Counted from the first letter of the stretch, positions 1 through 8,521 are shown. The stretch: 64,000 nucleotides of DNA from Candidatus Micrarchaeota archaeon CG1_02_47_40 (GCA_001871475.1 MNVE01000003.1:37837-101836); one strand, 5' to 3'. Notes: generated from the letters alone by a model not told the origin. Program-made: numbers and translations.

Positions 1-2
1 AT

Positions 3-227
3 TCCACGGAGGCTTTCATTTCGCAGACACAGGGGGCGGTGTGCGGCACAGTGGAGCTTTCTCTCTGCAGGGGCGGCATAACACTGCTTTCAATGAAATC
101 CCCGCACGCGCTTTACGATTCGCGCCTCTCCTCGCGCGAGGGAACCTTCAATCAAAGAGATTCGCGCACCTTTGCGAAATTATACGGTCTGCAGGACGTA
201 ATTGCTTATAGGATGGATTTGGAGTAG
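3..227 (+). CDS. argG: Argininosuccinate synthase, C-terminal end (5' truncated by window)
   Basis: The reading frame is open from the window edge and ends at TAG 225-227. About 74 residues are visible, including MKSPHALYDSRL and TFNQRDSRTFAKLYGL, which match the C-terminal block of argininosuccinate synthase (RKSPYSLYD... then a DQ/NQ-D-A-x-G-F-I-K motif). The enzyme joins citrulline and aspartate using ATP in arginine synthesis. The ATP-binding N-terminal part lies outside the window, so activity cannot be judged. The 148 bases that follow hold only T-rich sequence and the promoter of the next gene. Confidence 0.8.
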   Translation, partial: STEAFISQTQGAVCGTVELSLCRGGITLLSMKSPHALYDSRLSSREGTFNQRDSRTFAKLYGLQDVIAYRMDLE

Positions 228-326
228 AGGGAAGTCCTTATTTTGAAAAAATCCGATATTTTCTCATTTTTCCCCTCTTTTTTCAAAATTTTCCCTTCTT
301 TTTCACATCCCTTTTAAAGCTTATTT

Positions 327-366
327 TTTCATATAAAATAACCAATAAATATTTCTTTAGAGGAGA
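327..366 (+). promoter_or_regulatory. TATA-like promoter and Shine-Dalgarno of the following gene
   Basis: An AT-rich stretch with ATATAAAATA at 331-340 resembles an archaeal TATA box. AGGAG at 361-365 gives a ribosome-binding site ten bases before ATG 376. This spacing favours ATG 376 over the in-frame GTG at 367. Confidence 0.45.
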
Positions 367-375
367 GTGGGAAGG

Positions 376-2094
376 ATGGCTGAACTAAAAACCGGTCAGG
401 CGCCAAATGGTCAAAATATTGCCGCTTCAAACGGAGTCAAGACATTTTTCAACACATTCATCAGCGGCAATAATAGGACTTTTCTTGAAAACGACTGGAG
501 AAAAACAATGGGCAAAAACGGGGAGAATTTTTTTGGAAAGCCTCCTGCGGAGCAGAACAGACTTTTTGTTTTATTTGCAGGGCAAGCCAGGGAATACGGA
601 ATCCCGCGCATGGAAAAGCTGAAATTCATACGCGAAAAGCAGTACGAGCACCGCATAAAACATCCGCAGGAGATGGGAAAAAACCAGCTCCCATGCCTTG
701 TTTTCATAACAAACGGACCAAGTGCGCACAGGGCATTCAACAACAGGTTCAAATACACTGAAAACGGAACACTTTTTAACGGAACTTTTGCGCTTGCATC
801 AATCTCCGCAAACCCGCAAGAAGCAAAATCAAATCAGGATTTTCAGGCGGTTTATTATATCCTAAATCACAATGCGCATGAAAGTGTAACAAGAAATAAC
901 AATCATATGCCCCCCTACATAATCGTCTGCACCCAATGCAAAAACGGCGATGAAGCATCTTTTCTTGAAGCCGCAGAGCTTTCTCTTGCGCGCACTAAAA
1001 AACTCCGCAAAGACGCAACAAGTGCGGGGCACCTGTTTGTCGGGCGGACATGGAAATTCCAGGTAGGAAAAACAAATGCAAACGTGCATCTGCCCGCGGT
1101 AGTCCATGCCATTGGCGAGAGGCGCTTTTACGTAGTAGAAAAGAAAAAGGGCAGGGGCGGCTTAAAGAAGCTCCCCTTTGAGGATTGGTGCGCCCAAAAA
1201 GGGATTTCAGAACATCCAATAGTCGCAAAACATCTTGAAAATCTCCGCCTTCACGCACAGGATGAACATTATGTGAAGGCGCTTGAGACTGCTTCTGCAT
1301 CCGTAATCTGGGAGTGCACGGATTCAAGACGGTTTCCCGAACTGACTGCAACTACATACCGGCTGATTGGCAGCATCCCAAGCGATGAGGAATTTTTGAG
1401 AATCGCAAAGGACGGCAAGGTAGAAGAGACTGAATTCGTAATACACGTGAAATGCGGCTACATAAACACCGCCGTTGCAATCCACAAAATGTTTGACGAA
1501 ATTCTTAATCGCACCACCACCGGAGAAAAACACATCTCAAGAAAAAGAATTTCCGAAGCATTGAAAAGAATTCTTAAGGGAAAAACTCCGAGTATGGGCG
1601 TAGAAGCGATACTCAACGAGATAGGGGGCGTGAGCGAAACTAACGCAGCGACTTTCAAGAAGCTTTTCGGCTCATCCGACGATTCAACACGTTCTGTTTT
1701 TAGGCACATGTACGCACGCGGGCTTTTTGAAATGAGCGATGGAAAACATCCCCTGCCTTTCATGACTGCGGCGAAAACTGTCGTGGATGCACTTGAGGGC
1801 ATCTGCATAAAAAACTCAAAAGTTGTTCTGCCTAACGGTTTGGAGTCATTTCTCATACACGAGCAGATTGCAAGAGAGCTGAAAGACCGGCTTCTGCTGC
1901 TTCTACAAAACCATGCAGAAGAGATAAAATCAGCTCGCACAGACGGCAAGCTTCCGGACATATCCGTTACTATGGCGGGGTTGAGCACCGCAAGGAAATG
2001 GCTCGTGCCTGATGGAATTTCCGCAGACTTAACCCGAACAGATTCAATTTTAAAGGAAATCCTCCAAACCGAATTAATGCAAAAAGAACTTTGA
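376..2094 (+). CDS. Unrecognised 572-residue protein
   Basis: No family is recognised. The product starts MAELKTGQ, is soluble with no signal peptide or membrane segment, and is basic throughout. The middle part is rich in Asn, His and Cys (HNAHESVTRNNNH near residue 170; CTQCKNG shortly after), and the C-terminal third is mostly alpha-helical (KRISEALKRILKGK, IARELKDRLLLLLQNHAEE). ATG 376 is chosen because of AGGAG ten bases upstream. The next gene starts 13 bases after the stop, so the two are probably co-transcribed. Codon use looks like that of its neighbours, giving no sign of recent transfer. Confidence 0.8.
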   Translation: MAELKTGQAPNGQNIAASNGVKTFFNTFISGNNRTFLENDWRKTMGKNGENFFGKPPAEQNRLFVLFAGQAREYGIPRMEKLKFIREKQYEHRIKHPQEMGKNQLPCLVFITNGPSAHRAFNNRFKYTENGTLFNGTFALASISANPQEAKSNQDFQAVYYILNHNAHESVTRNNNHMPPYIIVCTQCKNGDEASFLEAAELSLARTKKLRKDATSAGHLFVGRTWKFQVGKTNANVHLPAVVHAIGERRFYVVEKKKGRGGLKKLPFEDWCAQKGISEHPIVAKHLENLRLHAQDEHYVKALETASASVIWECTDSRRFPELTATTYRLIGSIPSDEEFLRIAKDGKVEETEFVIHVKCGYINTAVAIHKMFDEILNRTTTGEKHISRKRISEALKRILKGKTPSMGVEAILNEIGGVSETNAATFKKLFGSSDDSTRSVFRHMYARGLFEMSDGKHPLPFMTAAKTVVDALEGICIKNSKVVLPNGLESFLIHEQIARELKDRLLLLLQNHAEEIKSARTDGKLPDISVTMAGLSTARKWLVPDGISADLTRTDSILKEILQTELMQKEL

Positions 2095-2107
2095 AGGTGA
2101 TTCCCCC

Positions 2108-2695
2108 ATGGAAGACGCATTAGCCAAACTCTTAAAGGGAAACGAGAATTTCGCATGCAACTCCTGCCAGGTGAAAGTTTCTCCTGAAAAAAGGCAGGAG
2201 CTCTGCAAAGGGCAGTGCCCATCCGCGATAGTGCTTGCCTGCTCGGATTCCCGCGTTGCACCGGAAATAATATTTGATGCTTCATTAGGGGAAATATTCG
2301 TGGTAAGAACCGCAGGCAATGTCCTTGATAAAATCGCGCTCGGCTCAATAGAATATGCCGCCCTGCACCTTCACACCTCCCTAATAATCGTGCTAGGGCA
2401 TGAAAAGTGCGGCGCAGTAACTGCCGCCTGCAAGGTGGAAAATGGCGCGCAGGCTGAAAGCCCGAACATTTCAGCAATATGCAAGAAAATCCTTCCTGCA
2501 GTAAAGGCGGCAAAGAAGAAACTTCCTTCCGCAGGCGAGGCGGAGATTATAGAGAAGGCATCGGCAATAAACGTGAAGAAGGTAATCTCCAAGATAAGGA
2601 AAAGCCATATAATCTCAAAACTTCTCTCTGAAGGCAAAATAAAAATCGTCGGGGCAAAACATTCCATAACCTGCTCAAAAGTTGAAATGCTTTAA
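2108..2695 (+). CDS. Beta-class carbonic anhydrase
   Basis: The enzyme interconverts CO2 and bicarbonate with a zinc ion. The family's zinc ligands are visible: the CSDSR motif (Cys plus the Asp-Arg dyad) near residues 44-48 and H-x-x-C in GHEKCGAV near residue 100. The helix following IALGSIEYAALHLHTSLIIVLGH is the usual pre-zinc strand. At 195 residues it is of normal length for the prokaryotic type. ATG 2108 has GGTGA eight bases upstream. It lies 13 bases behind the unknown gene at 376 and likely shares its transcript. The cytoplasmic enzyme could supply bicarbonate for carboxylations. Confidence 0.88.
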   Translation: MEDALAKLLKGNENFACNSCQVKVSPEKRQELCKGQCPSAIVLACSDSRVAPEIIFDASLGEIFVVRTAGNVLDKIALGSIEYAALHLHTSLIIVLGHEKCGAVTAACKVENGAQAESPNISAICKKILPAVKAAKKKLPSAGEAEIIEKASAINVKKVISKIRKSHIISKLLSEGKIKIVGAKHSITCSKVEML

Positions 2696-2705
2696 TATCT
2701 TCCTC

Positions 2706-2720
2706 CTTTTTATATCCCTT
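2706..2720 (+). promoter_or_regulatory. TATA box of the aRF1 gene
   Basis: TTTTTATATCCC lies about 20-28 bases ahead of ATG 2737. That distance predicts a transcript with almost no leader. Confidence 0.5.
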
Positions 2721-2736
2721 TTTCCTAATCTAACCC

Positions 2737-5472
2737 ATGGATGACAAAAGCAAGGAAACATACAAGCTCAAGAAGCAGCTGCGCGAGCTTGCGCACCATT
2801 CAGGCGGCAGCACCGAGATGATTTCGGTTTACATCCCGCCAGGCTATCCCATATACGAGACTTCAAACAAATTAAAGACAGAGCTGGGGCAGGCATCAAA
2901 CATAAAATCAAAGGGCACGAGGAAAAATGTCACCGATTCGCTTGCAAAAATAATAAATTATCTGAAAATGTTTCGAGAAACCCCAAAAAACGGCATTGCG
3001 ATATTCTGCGGAAACATCTCAAGCAACCCCGCCAAAACCGACATAGAGCTTTTTTCCATGTCCCCACCCGAACCCTTAAATATACAAATTTACCGCTGCG
3101 ATTCCGCATTCTTTCTGGATCCGATAAGGGATTTGGTTGAGGTGAAGGATACTTACGGAATAGTTGTGCTGGATGGGCGGGAGGCGACGATTGCAACCGT
3201 GAAGGGGAAGTCCATAATCATACTGAAAAGGCTCAACTCAATGGCGCATGCAAAAATAAGGAAAGGGGGGCAGTGCCTTGCGCCAGACACTTTAATACAG
3301 CTTGCAAGCGGCGAACTTTCCCACATTTCCGAAGCACATGCCGGCTCCCTGATAAAGGCGGCAAACCTTCAGGATTTCACATCCACTGATTCATTGTGCT
3401 CCGACAAATTCACAACGAAGGCGAAAAATGCCTACAAAATAGTGGTTCATGCCCCGAGGATGGAAATAGAAGCGACCGCATGGCACCGCTTTTTTACTAT
3501 AACTGAAAACGGAGTGAAGGAAACGTTTGCAAAAGACCTGAAAAGAGGGGACAGGATGCTTATTGCAAGAAAATTAAACCATTCCGGAGCAGAAGTGAAA
3601 ACAGAATTCAAACCTTCCTATCGCATGGTTTTAGGGGAAAATGAATTCCTAAAATTGCAGGGAAGAAGAAAAGAGCTTAAATGGCCGCAGAGTTTAGTGG
3701 CAAAAAAACTCGGCATAACTCAAATGGCAGTTTGCAGGATGGAGCGGGGCGAAATTCCGCTTTCTGCAGGCAAGATACGGGAGCTGTACAAACTTTACGG
3801 GCTGTTCCTTGATGAAAAAAGTTTCAGAGTGCCTTCCGTAAGCCTGCCAGAGTGCTACACCGCGAACCTCTCCTACCTTCTTGGGGTTATTGCAGGCGAC
3901 GGCACGCTTGACGGGAACAGAATCATAATTTATGAAAGCTACTCCGAGCTTGCGGAAAAATATGCCCGCATTGCCAAGGAAACGCTCGGGCTTGAGGCAG
4001 TATTGCGCAAGGTGGATAAAACAGGGCAAAAAGGCAGTTTTGCGAAAAAAGAGTATTACGAAATCCGCCTCTACAGCAAAGACTTCGCAGAGTTTGTAAA
4101 TTCAGAAATCTCCCAAACAATCTCCTCTTCGGATATAAGATGCGTTCCTTTGCAGATACAAAAGTCCCCTCTAAACGTCCAGGCATCTTTTCTTTCAGGG
4201 CTCTATGATGCCGAAGGATACATTCACGGAAAACGTGTTGAGATTGCAATGCGCTCAAGGGAAATGATGCGCCAGCTGCAGGCAATGCTCCTTCGCTTCG
4301 GCATCTGTGCATCATATGGGGAAAAGGCGGTGAAGGGAAACCCGCAATGGTTCGTCAGCATAAGCGACCTGCAATCCCTTAAGAATTTTGAAACGAGCAT
4401 AGGGTTTTCGAGGGAGGACAAGAAAAACGCGCTTCGAAGAATTGCATCCAGGCGCATGAAGATGCAATTCGTTGATCAGGTGCCTGTTGATGGCAGGGAG
4501 GTTTTCAAATTCGTAAAAACGCTTGGCTTAAAGACAAGCGATTTTCATGCCGCAAGCGATTTTTTCAGGAACAAAAAGCCACTTGGAAGGGAAGCATTCA
4601 TAAAAAATATCAGGGGGGTTCTCCTTCAAAGGGCAGAGCGCCTCGGGCAGAAAAAACTGGCGGAAAAAATGCTTGCAAAGTGGCTGCCGGAACACATAGG
4701 AGTGGCAAAAGTATCAGAGAAAATTCCGATATGCACGGAGAGAAAATATTTTGACCTGACCGTTCCAAACACTTTCAATTTTGTCGCAAACGGCTTCATA
4801 GTCCACAACAGCGCCCGCAGATTTGAGCGCCTGATAGAAGAAAGCATAGAAAAATATTACAAGCGCATCGGGGAAGCGATGGATACCTATTTTCTTACGG
4901 GAATAAAGGGAGTGGTGGTGGGCGGTCCCGGGCCTGCAAAAGAGTTTTTCATGCAGGCAAAGCCCTTCAACTACCAGATAAAGGTGCTTGGGGTTGTTGA
5001 CACCGGCTACACCGACGAATACGGAGTCCGGGAAACCCTGACAAAAAGCTCCGAGCTGATACAGGGGCAGGAACTGCTTGAGGAGAAGAAAATAATAGAC
5101 TCCTTCCTGAAGGAAGTGGCGCACGGAGGGCTTGCAATATATGGAGAGAAAGATGTAAGGGAAGCAATGGAAAGAAAAGCAATCAAGACTCTCATGGTTT
5201 CGGAAGGGCTGCATTACGTGCGCGCAAAATTGATGAATTCAGCAGGGGAGGAAAAATGGGTGAATGCGCGCGACGAGGAGGAACTGGCAGAGAAAGCCGA
5301 GGCGGAAAAAGGCTTCAAAATAATGGAGAAAAAAGCGCTTCTTGACGATTTGGTTGATTTGGCGGAAGACAAGGGGATTGAGGTGAAAATAATCTCAAAC
5401 GAAACGGAGGAAGGGGCGCAGTTTTTGCAGTCTTTCTACGGAATAGGCGCGTTTTTGCATTATCGAAAGTAG
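2737..5472 (+). CDS. prf1: Peptide chain release factor aRF1 with in-frame intein
   Basis: This is class 1 archaeal translation termination factor. It reads stop codons through NIKS (residues 55-58) and triggers peptidyl-tRNA hydrolysis through GGQ (residues 177-179). The host protein is split: residues 1-179 end exactly in GGQ, then a 512-residue intein, then SARRFERLIEE..., the normal continuation of the GGQ loop. Removing the intein leaves 399 residues, the usual archaeal aRF1 length. The C-terminal domain (VLGVVDTGYTDEYGVRE) is intact. As the factor is expected to be essential, splicing must presumably work. The last codons are part of a 32-bp tandem repeat running past the stop. Confidence 0.95.
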   Translation: MDDKSKETYKLKKQLRELAHHSGGSTEMISVYIPPGYPIYETSNKLKTELGQASNIKSKGTRKNVTDSLAKIINYLKMFRETPKNGIAIFCGNISSNPAKTDIELFSMSPPEPLNIQIYRCDSAFFLDPIRDLVEVKDTYGIVVLDGREATIATVKGKSIIILKRLNSMAHAKIRKGGQCLAPDTLIQLASGELSHISEAHAGSLIKAANLQDFTSTDSLCSDKFTTKAKNAYKIVVHAPRMEIEATAWHRFFTITENGVKETFAKDLKRGDRMLIARKLNHSGAEVKTEFKPSYRMVLGENEFLKLQGRRKELKWPQSLVAKKLGITQMAVCRMERGEIPLSAGKIRELYKLYGLFLDEKSFRVPSVSLPECYTANLSYLLGVIAGDGTLDGNRIIIYESYSELAEKYARIAKETLGLEAVLRKVDKTGQKGSFAKKEYYEIRLYSKDFAEFVNSEISQTISSSDIRCVPLQIQKSPLNVQASFLSGLYDAEGYIHGKRVEIAMRSREMMRQLQAMLLRFGICASYGEKAVKGNPQWFVSISDLQSLKNFETSIGFSREDKKNALRRIASRRMKMQFVDQVPVDGREVFKFVKTLGLKTSDFHAASDFFRNKKPLGREAFIKNIRGVLLQRAERLGQKKLAEKMLAKWLPEHIGVAKVSEKIPICTERKYFDLTVPNTFNFVANGFIVHNSARRFERLIEESIEKYYKRIGEAMDTYFLTGIKGVVVGGPGPAKEFFMQAKPFNYQIKVLGVVDTGYTDEYGVRETLTKSSELIQGQELLEEKKIIDSFLKEVAHGGLAIYGEKDVREAMERKAIKTLMVSEGLHYVRAKLMNSAGEEKWVNARDEEELAEKAEAEKGFKIMEKKALLDDLVDLAEDKGIEVKIISNETEEGAQFLQSFYGIGAFLHYRK
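3274..4809 (+). mobile_element. Intein in aRF1 with LAGLIDADG endonuclease and an HTH insert
   Basis: The intein begins at Cys180 (CLAPDTLIQLASG, block A) and ends with FNFVANGFIVHN (blocks F and G) before extein Ser692. Block B is seen in ATAWHRFFTI. Two LAGLIDADG motifs, LLGVIAGDGTL near residue 381 and LSGLYDAEGYI near 486, mark a homing endonuclease, both with the acidic residue kept. Between block B and the endonuclease, around residues 306-345, lies a XRE/Cro-like helix-turn-helix (WPQSLVAKKLGITQMAVCRM). Splicing residues Cys1, penultimate His, terminal Asn and Ser+1 are all present, so it should be active. Boundaries are exact at codon level. Confidence 0.95.
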
Positions 5473-5547
5473 GTTCATTTTCATTTTTGCATTACAGAAC
5501 GTAAGCTCAGTTTCATTTTTGCATTACCTAAATTAAGCTTATTTTTT
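5452..5547 (+). repeat. Three imperfect 32-bp tandem repeats at the 3' end of aRF1
   Basis: TTTTTGCATTA recurs at 5452, 5484 and 5516 with exactly 32-bp spacing, followed each time by a similar CGAAAGTAGG/AGAACGTAAGC/CTAAATTAAGC segment. The first copy encodes the last residues and stop of aRF1. The third runs into the 3' end of the opposite-strand protease gene. The later copies are non-coding. Confidence 0.8.
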
Positions 5548-7272
5548 CAGCTTGAAAATTATCACGAAAAGAAGCACTGCGATTACAAAAAGCAGAACCA
5601 CTATCACTGTAATTGCGAGAAAACCGTCATAGTAAGGTGAATCAGCGGGTTTCTTTTCTTCTACACTTTCCCCTGCGCTTTCCTTTACAACTTCCTTTTC
5701 AATCCCTTCCTTCATTCTTCCTTCAATTTCCAGCGTGTTTTTTTCAAGCTCGCGTGCAAAAGCAAGCGCATAATACGCTCCCATGAGGTTGCCCTCCCTG
5801 TCCGCTTCGTATAAATATCTTCCATGCGCGGCGTACGCTTCACTCCACACGCCCGAATATTTCTGTGAAAGAAGGGATTTCACTTCCACTTCAATCTCTT
5901 CTCTTCCCTTCTCAAAACCCTCCTTCCCCGCTTTAGCGCTTGAATATGCATAGGCAGAATCAAATATTGAGGCAAGATATTCCCCTTTCTCATAAAGCTC
6001 TTGCGCATTCTCAAGCCGCCATGCCGCCTCCTCGTTTTCCACTCCCTCTGTGAGTATTTTTTCCGTTTCGTCAATCTTCCCGCGCGCCATAAGTGCAAAC
6101 CCGCTTTCATTAACTTTCTTCCCTTCAACTCCTGCCTCTCCCTTCATCTTCCCTGCAATCATGCACCAGCTTTTTGCGTAAAGCGCCTCGCGCAGCAGAT
6201 AATACTTCTCCTCAATCACTTCATAGCTTGAGTTTTTTACCTCTTTCACATTCTTCTCACTCCAGGAGCGCCTCAATTCTGCCCCGACACCCATCTCCCA
6301 ACTCTCTTCAAAAACAGTTTCTTCTCCACTATCTTGCTTCAAGCATTCTTCTGCTTCCCTTACTGTCTCATTCAAATCCCGCCCGCCTTGCACATCCAAT
6401 AAGAGTTCCAAATCCACTTTTCCAAGAAACGCCTCGTTTGCCGCGCTGTAATAATACCCGTGCTCAAAAAGTGTTTTTGCGTTTTTCTGCCTTTGGGAAA
6501 AATACTCTTCTATCTGTCCGTTCCCCTGCACTTTGTTTTCCTTTATCTTCTCCCCAAATTCCACTAGCATTTCAGAGGCGATTCCCTTCAATTCTTCTGC
6601 ATACTCCCCCCTGCTCAAGTTTTCCGGAGCCCTCACTAAATCTATCTGACTTTCATTCACAACAATTTCCCCTTCCGAAAGCGCAAATTCGTATGCCTCT
6701 CCTAAATTTCTTGCCTCAAGCAGGCGCACGCTTGCATTCTCCCCGAAAAAAAGAAGCTTCTCAAAAAAGCTCTGCACCGGCACCACAAAATAAGTCAGGT
6801 TTTTCTCTTCAACAGCATGAAGCTTTTCCACCATCCCTCCAACCGCGCCGATGCTTCCGTCAGGCTCTATCGTTCCGGTCAGTGCCAAATCATTTCTTAC
6901 TGTTCTGTTTCCCGCAGCAGCCGCTGCTAAAACAGCCATTGCCGCCCCGCCTGACGGGCCGCTAACCTCCCCTCCCCCGCCTCCGTATATGCTAAAAGTA
7001 ACATCGCACCCGCTTGCATTTGCATACTCTAAGCCAAGCACAGCCGCAATCTCCTGCGAAATTTGCGTGCTTATCCCGATTTTCGGCCTTATTTGCGTAT
7101 ACACTCTTCCATCTCCAGCGCTTGTGTGCGCCTCAACAGTCACAACATCTCCCTTTCCCTCCCCGAAAACCGCAGGCACAAAAACGCGCGCGAGCGCGTC
7201 AGGGCATTGCGCATGAACTGCATTAAGCAGGAGAAGAAGGGCAAAAAATAATGGGATAACTTTTCTTTCCAT
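5539..7272 (-). CDS. Secreted, membrane-anchored Lon-type (S16) serine protease
   Basis: An N-terminal signal peptide (VIPLFFALLLLLNAVHAQ) is followed by an S16 protease domain. The catalytic Ser is in GPSGGAAMA near residue 132 and the Lys in TIEPDGSIGAVGGMVEKLHA near residue 165. A long Glu/Lys-rich helical region follows. One C-terminal membrane segment (AITVIVVLLFVIAVLLFVIIF) ends in Lys residues. There is no AAA+ domain, so this is the ATP-independent archaeal Lon-like group (COG1750-like). The active site is predicted outside the membrane. Substrates are unknown. A LonB-like ATPase without protease domain sits 5.5 kb away, but no link can be shown. Confidence 0.85.
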   Translation of the reverse strand: MERKVIPLFFALLLLLNAVHAQCPDALARVFVPAVFGEGKGDVVTVEAHTSAGDGRVYTQIRPKIGISTQISQEIAAVLGLEYANASGCDVTFSIYGGGGGEVSGPSGGAAMAVLAAAAAGNRTVRNDLALTGTIEPDGSIGAVGGMVEKLHAVEEKNLTYFVVPVQSFFEKLLFFGENASVRLLEARNLGEAYEFALSEGEIVVNESQIDLVRAPENLSRGEYAEELKGIASEMLVEFGEKIKENKVQGNGQIEEYFSQRQKNAKTLFEHGYYYSAANEAFLGKVDLELLLDVQGGRDLNETVREAEECLKQDSGEETVFEESWEMGVGAELRRSWSEKNVKEVKNSSYEVIEEKYYLLREALYAKSWCMIAGKMKGEAGVEGKKVNESGFALMARGKIDETEKILTEGVENEEAAWRLENAQELYEKGEYLASIFDSAYAYSSAKAGKEGFEKGREEIEVEVKSLLSQKYSGVWSEAYAAHGRYLYEADREGNLMGAYYALAFARELEKNTLEIEGRMKEGIEKEVVKESAGESVEEKKPADSPYYDGFLAITVIVVLLFVIAVLLFVIIFKLKK

Positions 7273-7305
7273 ATAAAAACAACCCGAAAAGAATAAAAAA
7301 ATTTA

Positions 7306-7342
7306 TGCATCTCTGCTTGACGCGCTGCGTCAAGTCGATGCA
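7306..7342. repeat. Nested palindrome downstream of tRNA-Gly(CCC)
   Basis: An outer 6-bp stem (TGCATC 7306-7311 with GATGCA 7337-7342) encloses an 8-bp hairpin CTTGACGC-GCT-GCGTCAAG (7316-7334). A T-run follows on the + side. It lies just 3' of the tRNA and could act in termination or processing. The layout, outer stem, TCTGC spacer, hairpin, GTC spacer, outer stem, is shared with the element at 9033-9075. Confidence 0.75.
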
Positions 7343-7357
7343 CTTTTTTAGTGAAAG

Positions 7358-7468
7358 TGCATCCGCCGGGATTTTTGGGCGCCAATTACAGCAAACATGC
7401 TGCCAATCAGCCGAACCCGGGTCTCAAGCTTGGGAAGCTCGGATCCTACCAGGCTGGACTACGGATGC
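7358..7468 (-). tRNA. tRNA-Gly(CCC) with an apparent intron in the T loop
   Basis: Read on the minus strand: acceptor GCATCCG pairs with CGGATGC, D arm GTCC/GGAT, anticodon stem CGAGC/GCTTG with loop TTCCCAA (anticodon CCC), T stem CCGGG/CCCGG. The T loop starts TTC and ends AAAT, but about 38 extra bases (near 7375-7412) lie between. Removing them gives a 73-base tRNA with loop TTCAAAT. The insert folds on itself (CAGCA/TGCTG inside CTGATT/AATTGG) and ends GCCCAAAAAT, as in tRNA-Gly(GCC). Discriminator base is A at 7358. Exact splice points are ambiguous by a few bases. Confidence 0.88.
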
Positions 7469-7488
7469 ACAGGCAATTCTTTTGCCTC

Positions 7489-7503
7489 GCTATTTATTTA
7501 AAT
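7489..7503. promoter_or_regulatory. Shared divergent TATA box (tRNA-Gly(CCC) and sugar kinase)
   Basis: TATTTATTTAAAT at 7491-7503 reads as a TATA-like element on both strands. It lies about 22-35 bases from the tRNA 5' end on one side and 17-30 bases before the candidate kinase starts on the other. No other TATA-like sequence is visible between the genes. Confidence 0.5.
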
Positions 7504-7519
7504 GCCCCCTGCGTGCTAT

Positions 7520-8503
7520 ATGGCGATGGATGCGTATCTTTGTGCAATAAAATACGCAAAACGCAGTATTCCAAAGTCTGCTCTTTTTGCCTTCAACACC
7601 TGCATAGATGCGGTTGTAAAAACCACCCCCCAAATGCTGCTCTGCCTCCCCCTGATACAGAAGGACAGGCATGTGCGGGAAGCGGTTCTTTCTTCTTTAC
7701 AGAGGGAGATAACCATAGACAAGGAAGAGCTCTCCTTTTTGCGCAAAACCTTCCCCCGCCCCCAATACAGAATTGGAGGGCAGGCAGGGCAGGCTGCGGA
7801 AGTAGCGCGTGCATTGGGAGTTCTGCCGATAATATTCCCTGAAAGGAAGAAAAAAGAGCTTCCAATACACTATGTTTTTGAATACTGCAATTCGCTTGGG
7901 ATGTGCAATCGCATTATTGCCTCTTACGAGCCGCAGCCGATGATTCCACAGGCAGGCTTGCATCTTCCAAAGAGGCTCCTTCGCTCCCTCAGTCATGCCT
8001 TCCTTGGAGGCTTTCACCTAATGAAATCAAAGGAAGAGATTATGCAATCGGCAAAAATAATCCATGCCTGGAAAAAGCAAAACCCGCACCTACGCATCTT
8101 CGTTGAGCTTGGCGACTTTCAGAAAAAGGAAGTTCTGGCTGCCGCCAAAAAATACGTCCTTCCTCCTGCCGACTGCGAGGGGATGAATGAGGAAGAGCTG
8201 TTTCTGCTTACTGGCAGGCACGGAATAGATGCGATAAAGAAACTTCCAAAGGGAACTGGCAAAATACTCTTTCACTCCCCGAATTTTTCCTTCACACTGC
8301 CAAAGGATGAAGGGGACGAGCAGGCGCTCCTTTTTGCAAGATTAGTCTGCTCTTACAGGGCAAAATACGGGAAAAATCCCTCTTTTTCCTCGCTTGCAAA
8401 ATACGCAAAAACCTCCCCTTCACTGCACATAGAAAACCCGAAATTCACGGTTGGGCTGGGAGACGCTTTCAGCTGCGCTTACTTTCTGGCGGCAAAAAGA
8501 TGA
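7520..8503 (+). CDS. ADP-dependent sugar kinase (PFK/glucokinase family)
   Basis: It belongs to the ribokinase-like ADP-dependent kinases, which phosphorylate glucose or fructose-6-phosphate with ADP in modified archaeal glycolysis. Evidence is an early FNTCIDAVVKT strand, the substrate-binding RIGGQAGQAAEVARALG motif near residue 95, and a C-terminal GLGDAFSCAYF whose GxGD holds the catalytic Asp. About 327 residues is short for the roughly 450-residue family, so loops must be trimmed. Glucose versus fructose-6-phosphate cannot be told. ATG 7520 (or 7526) is preferred over 7502 because the TATA box overlaps the latter. The transcript would be nearly leaderless. Confidence 0.8.
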   Translation: MAMDAYLCAIKYAKRSIPKSALFAFNTCIDAVVKTTPQMLLCLPLIQKDRHVREAVLSSLQREITIDKEELSFLRKTFPRPQYRIGGQAGQAAEVARALGVLPIIFPERKKKELPIHYVFEYCNSLGMCNRIIASYEPQPMIPQAGLHLPKRLLRSLSHAFLGGFHLMKSKEEIMQSAKIIHAWKKQNPHLRIFVELGDFQKKEVLAAAKKYVLPPADCEGMNEEELFLLTGRHGIDAIKKLPKGTGKILFHSPNFSFTLPKDEGDEQALLFARLVCSYRAKYGKNPSFSSLAKYAKTSPSLHIENPKFTVGLGDAFSCAYFLAAKR

Positions 8504-8521
8504 TTGAATATACCGCGCACA

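Noticed and set aside
1458-2513. 351-codon minus-strand frame
   Set aside because: It lies across two well-supported plus-strand genes and has random composition.
6174-6965. 263-codon open frame opposite the S16 protease
   Set aside because: It is the antisense shadow of a Glu/Lys-rich gene, with Ser/Pro/Leu-rich nonsense composition.
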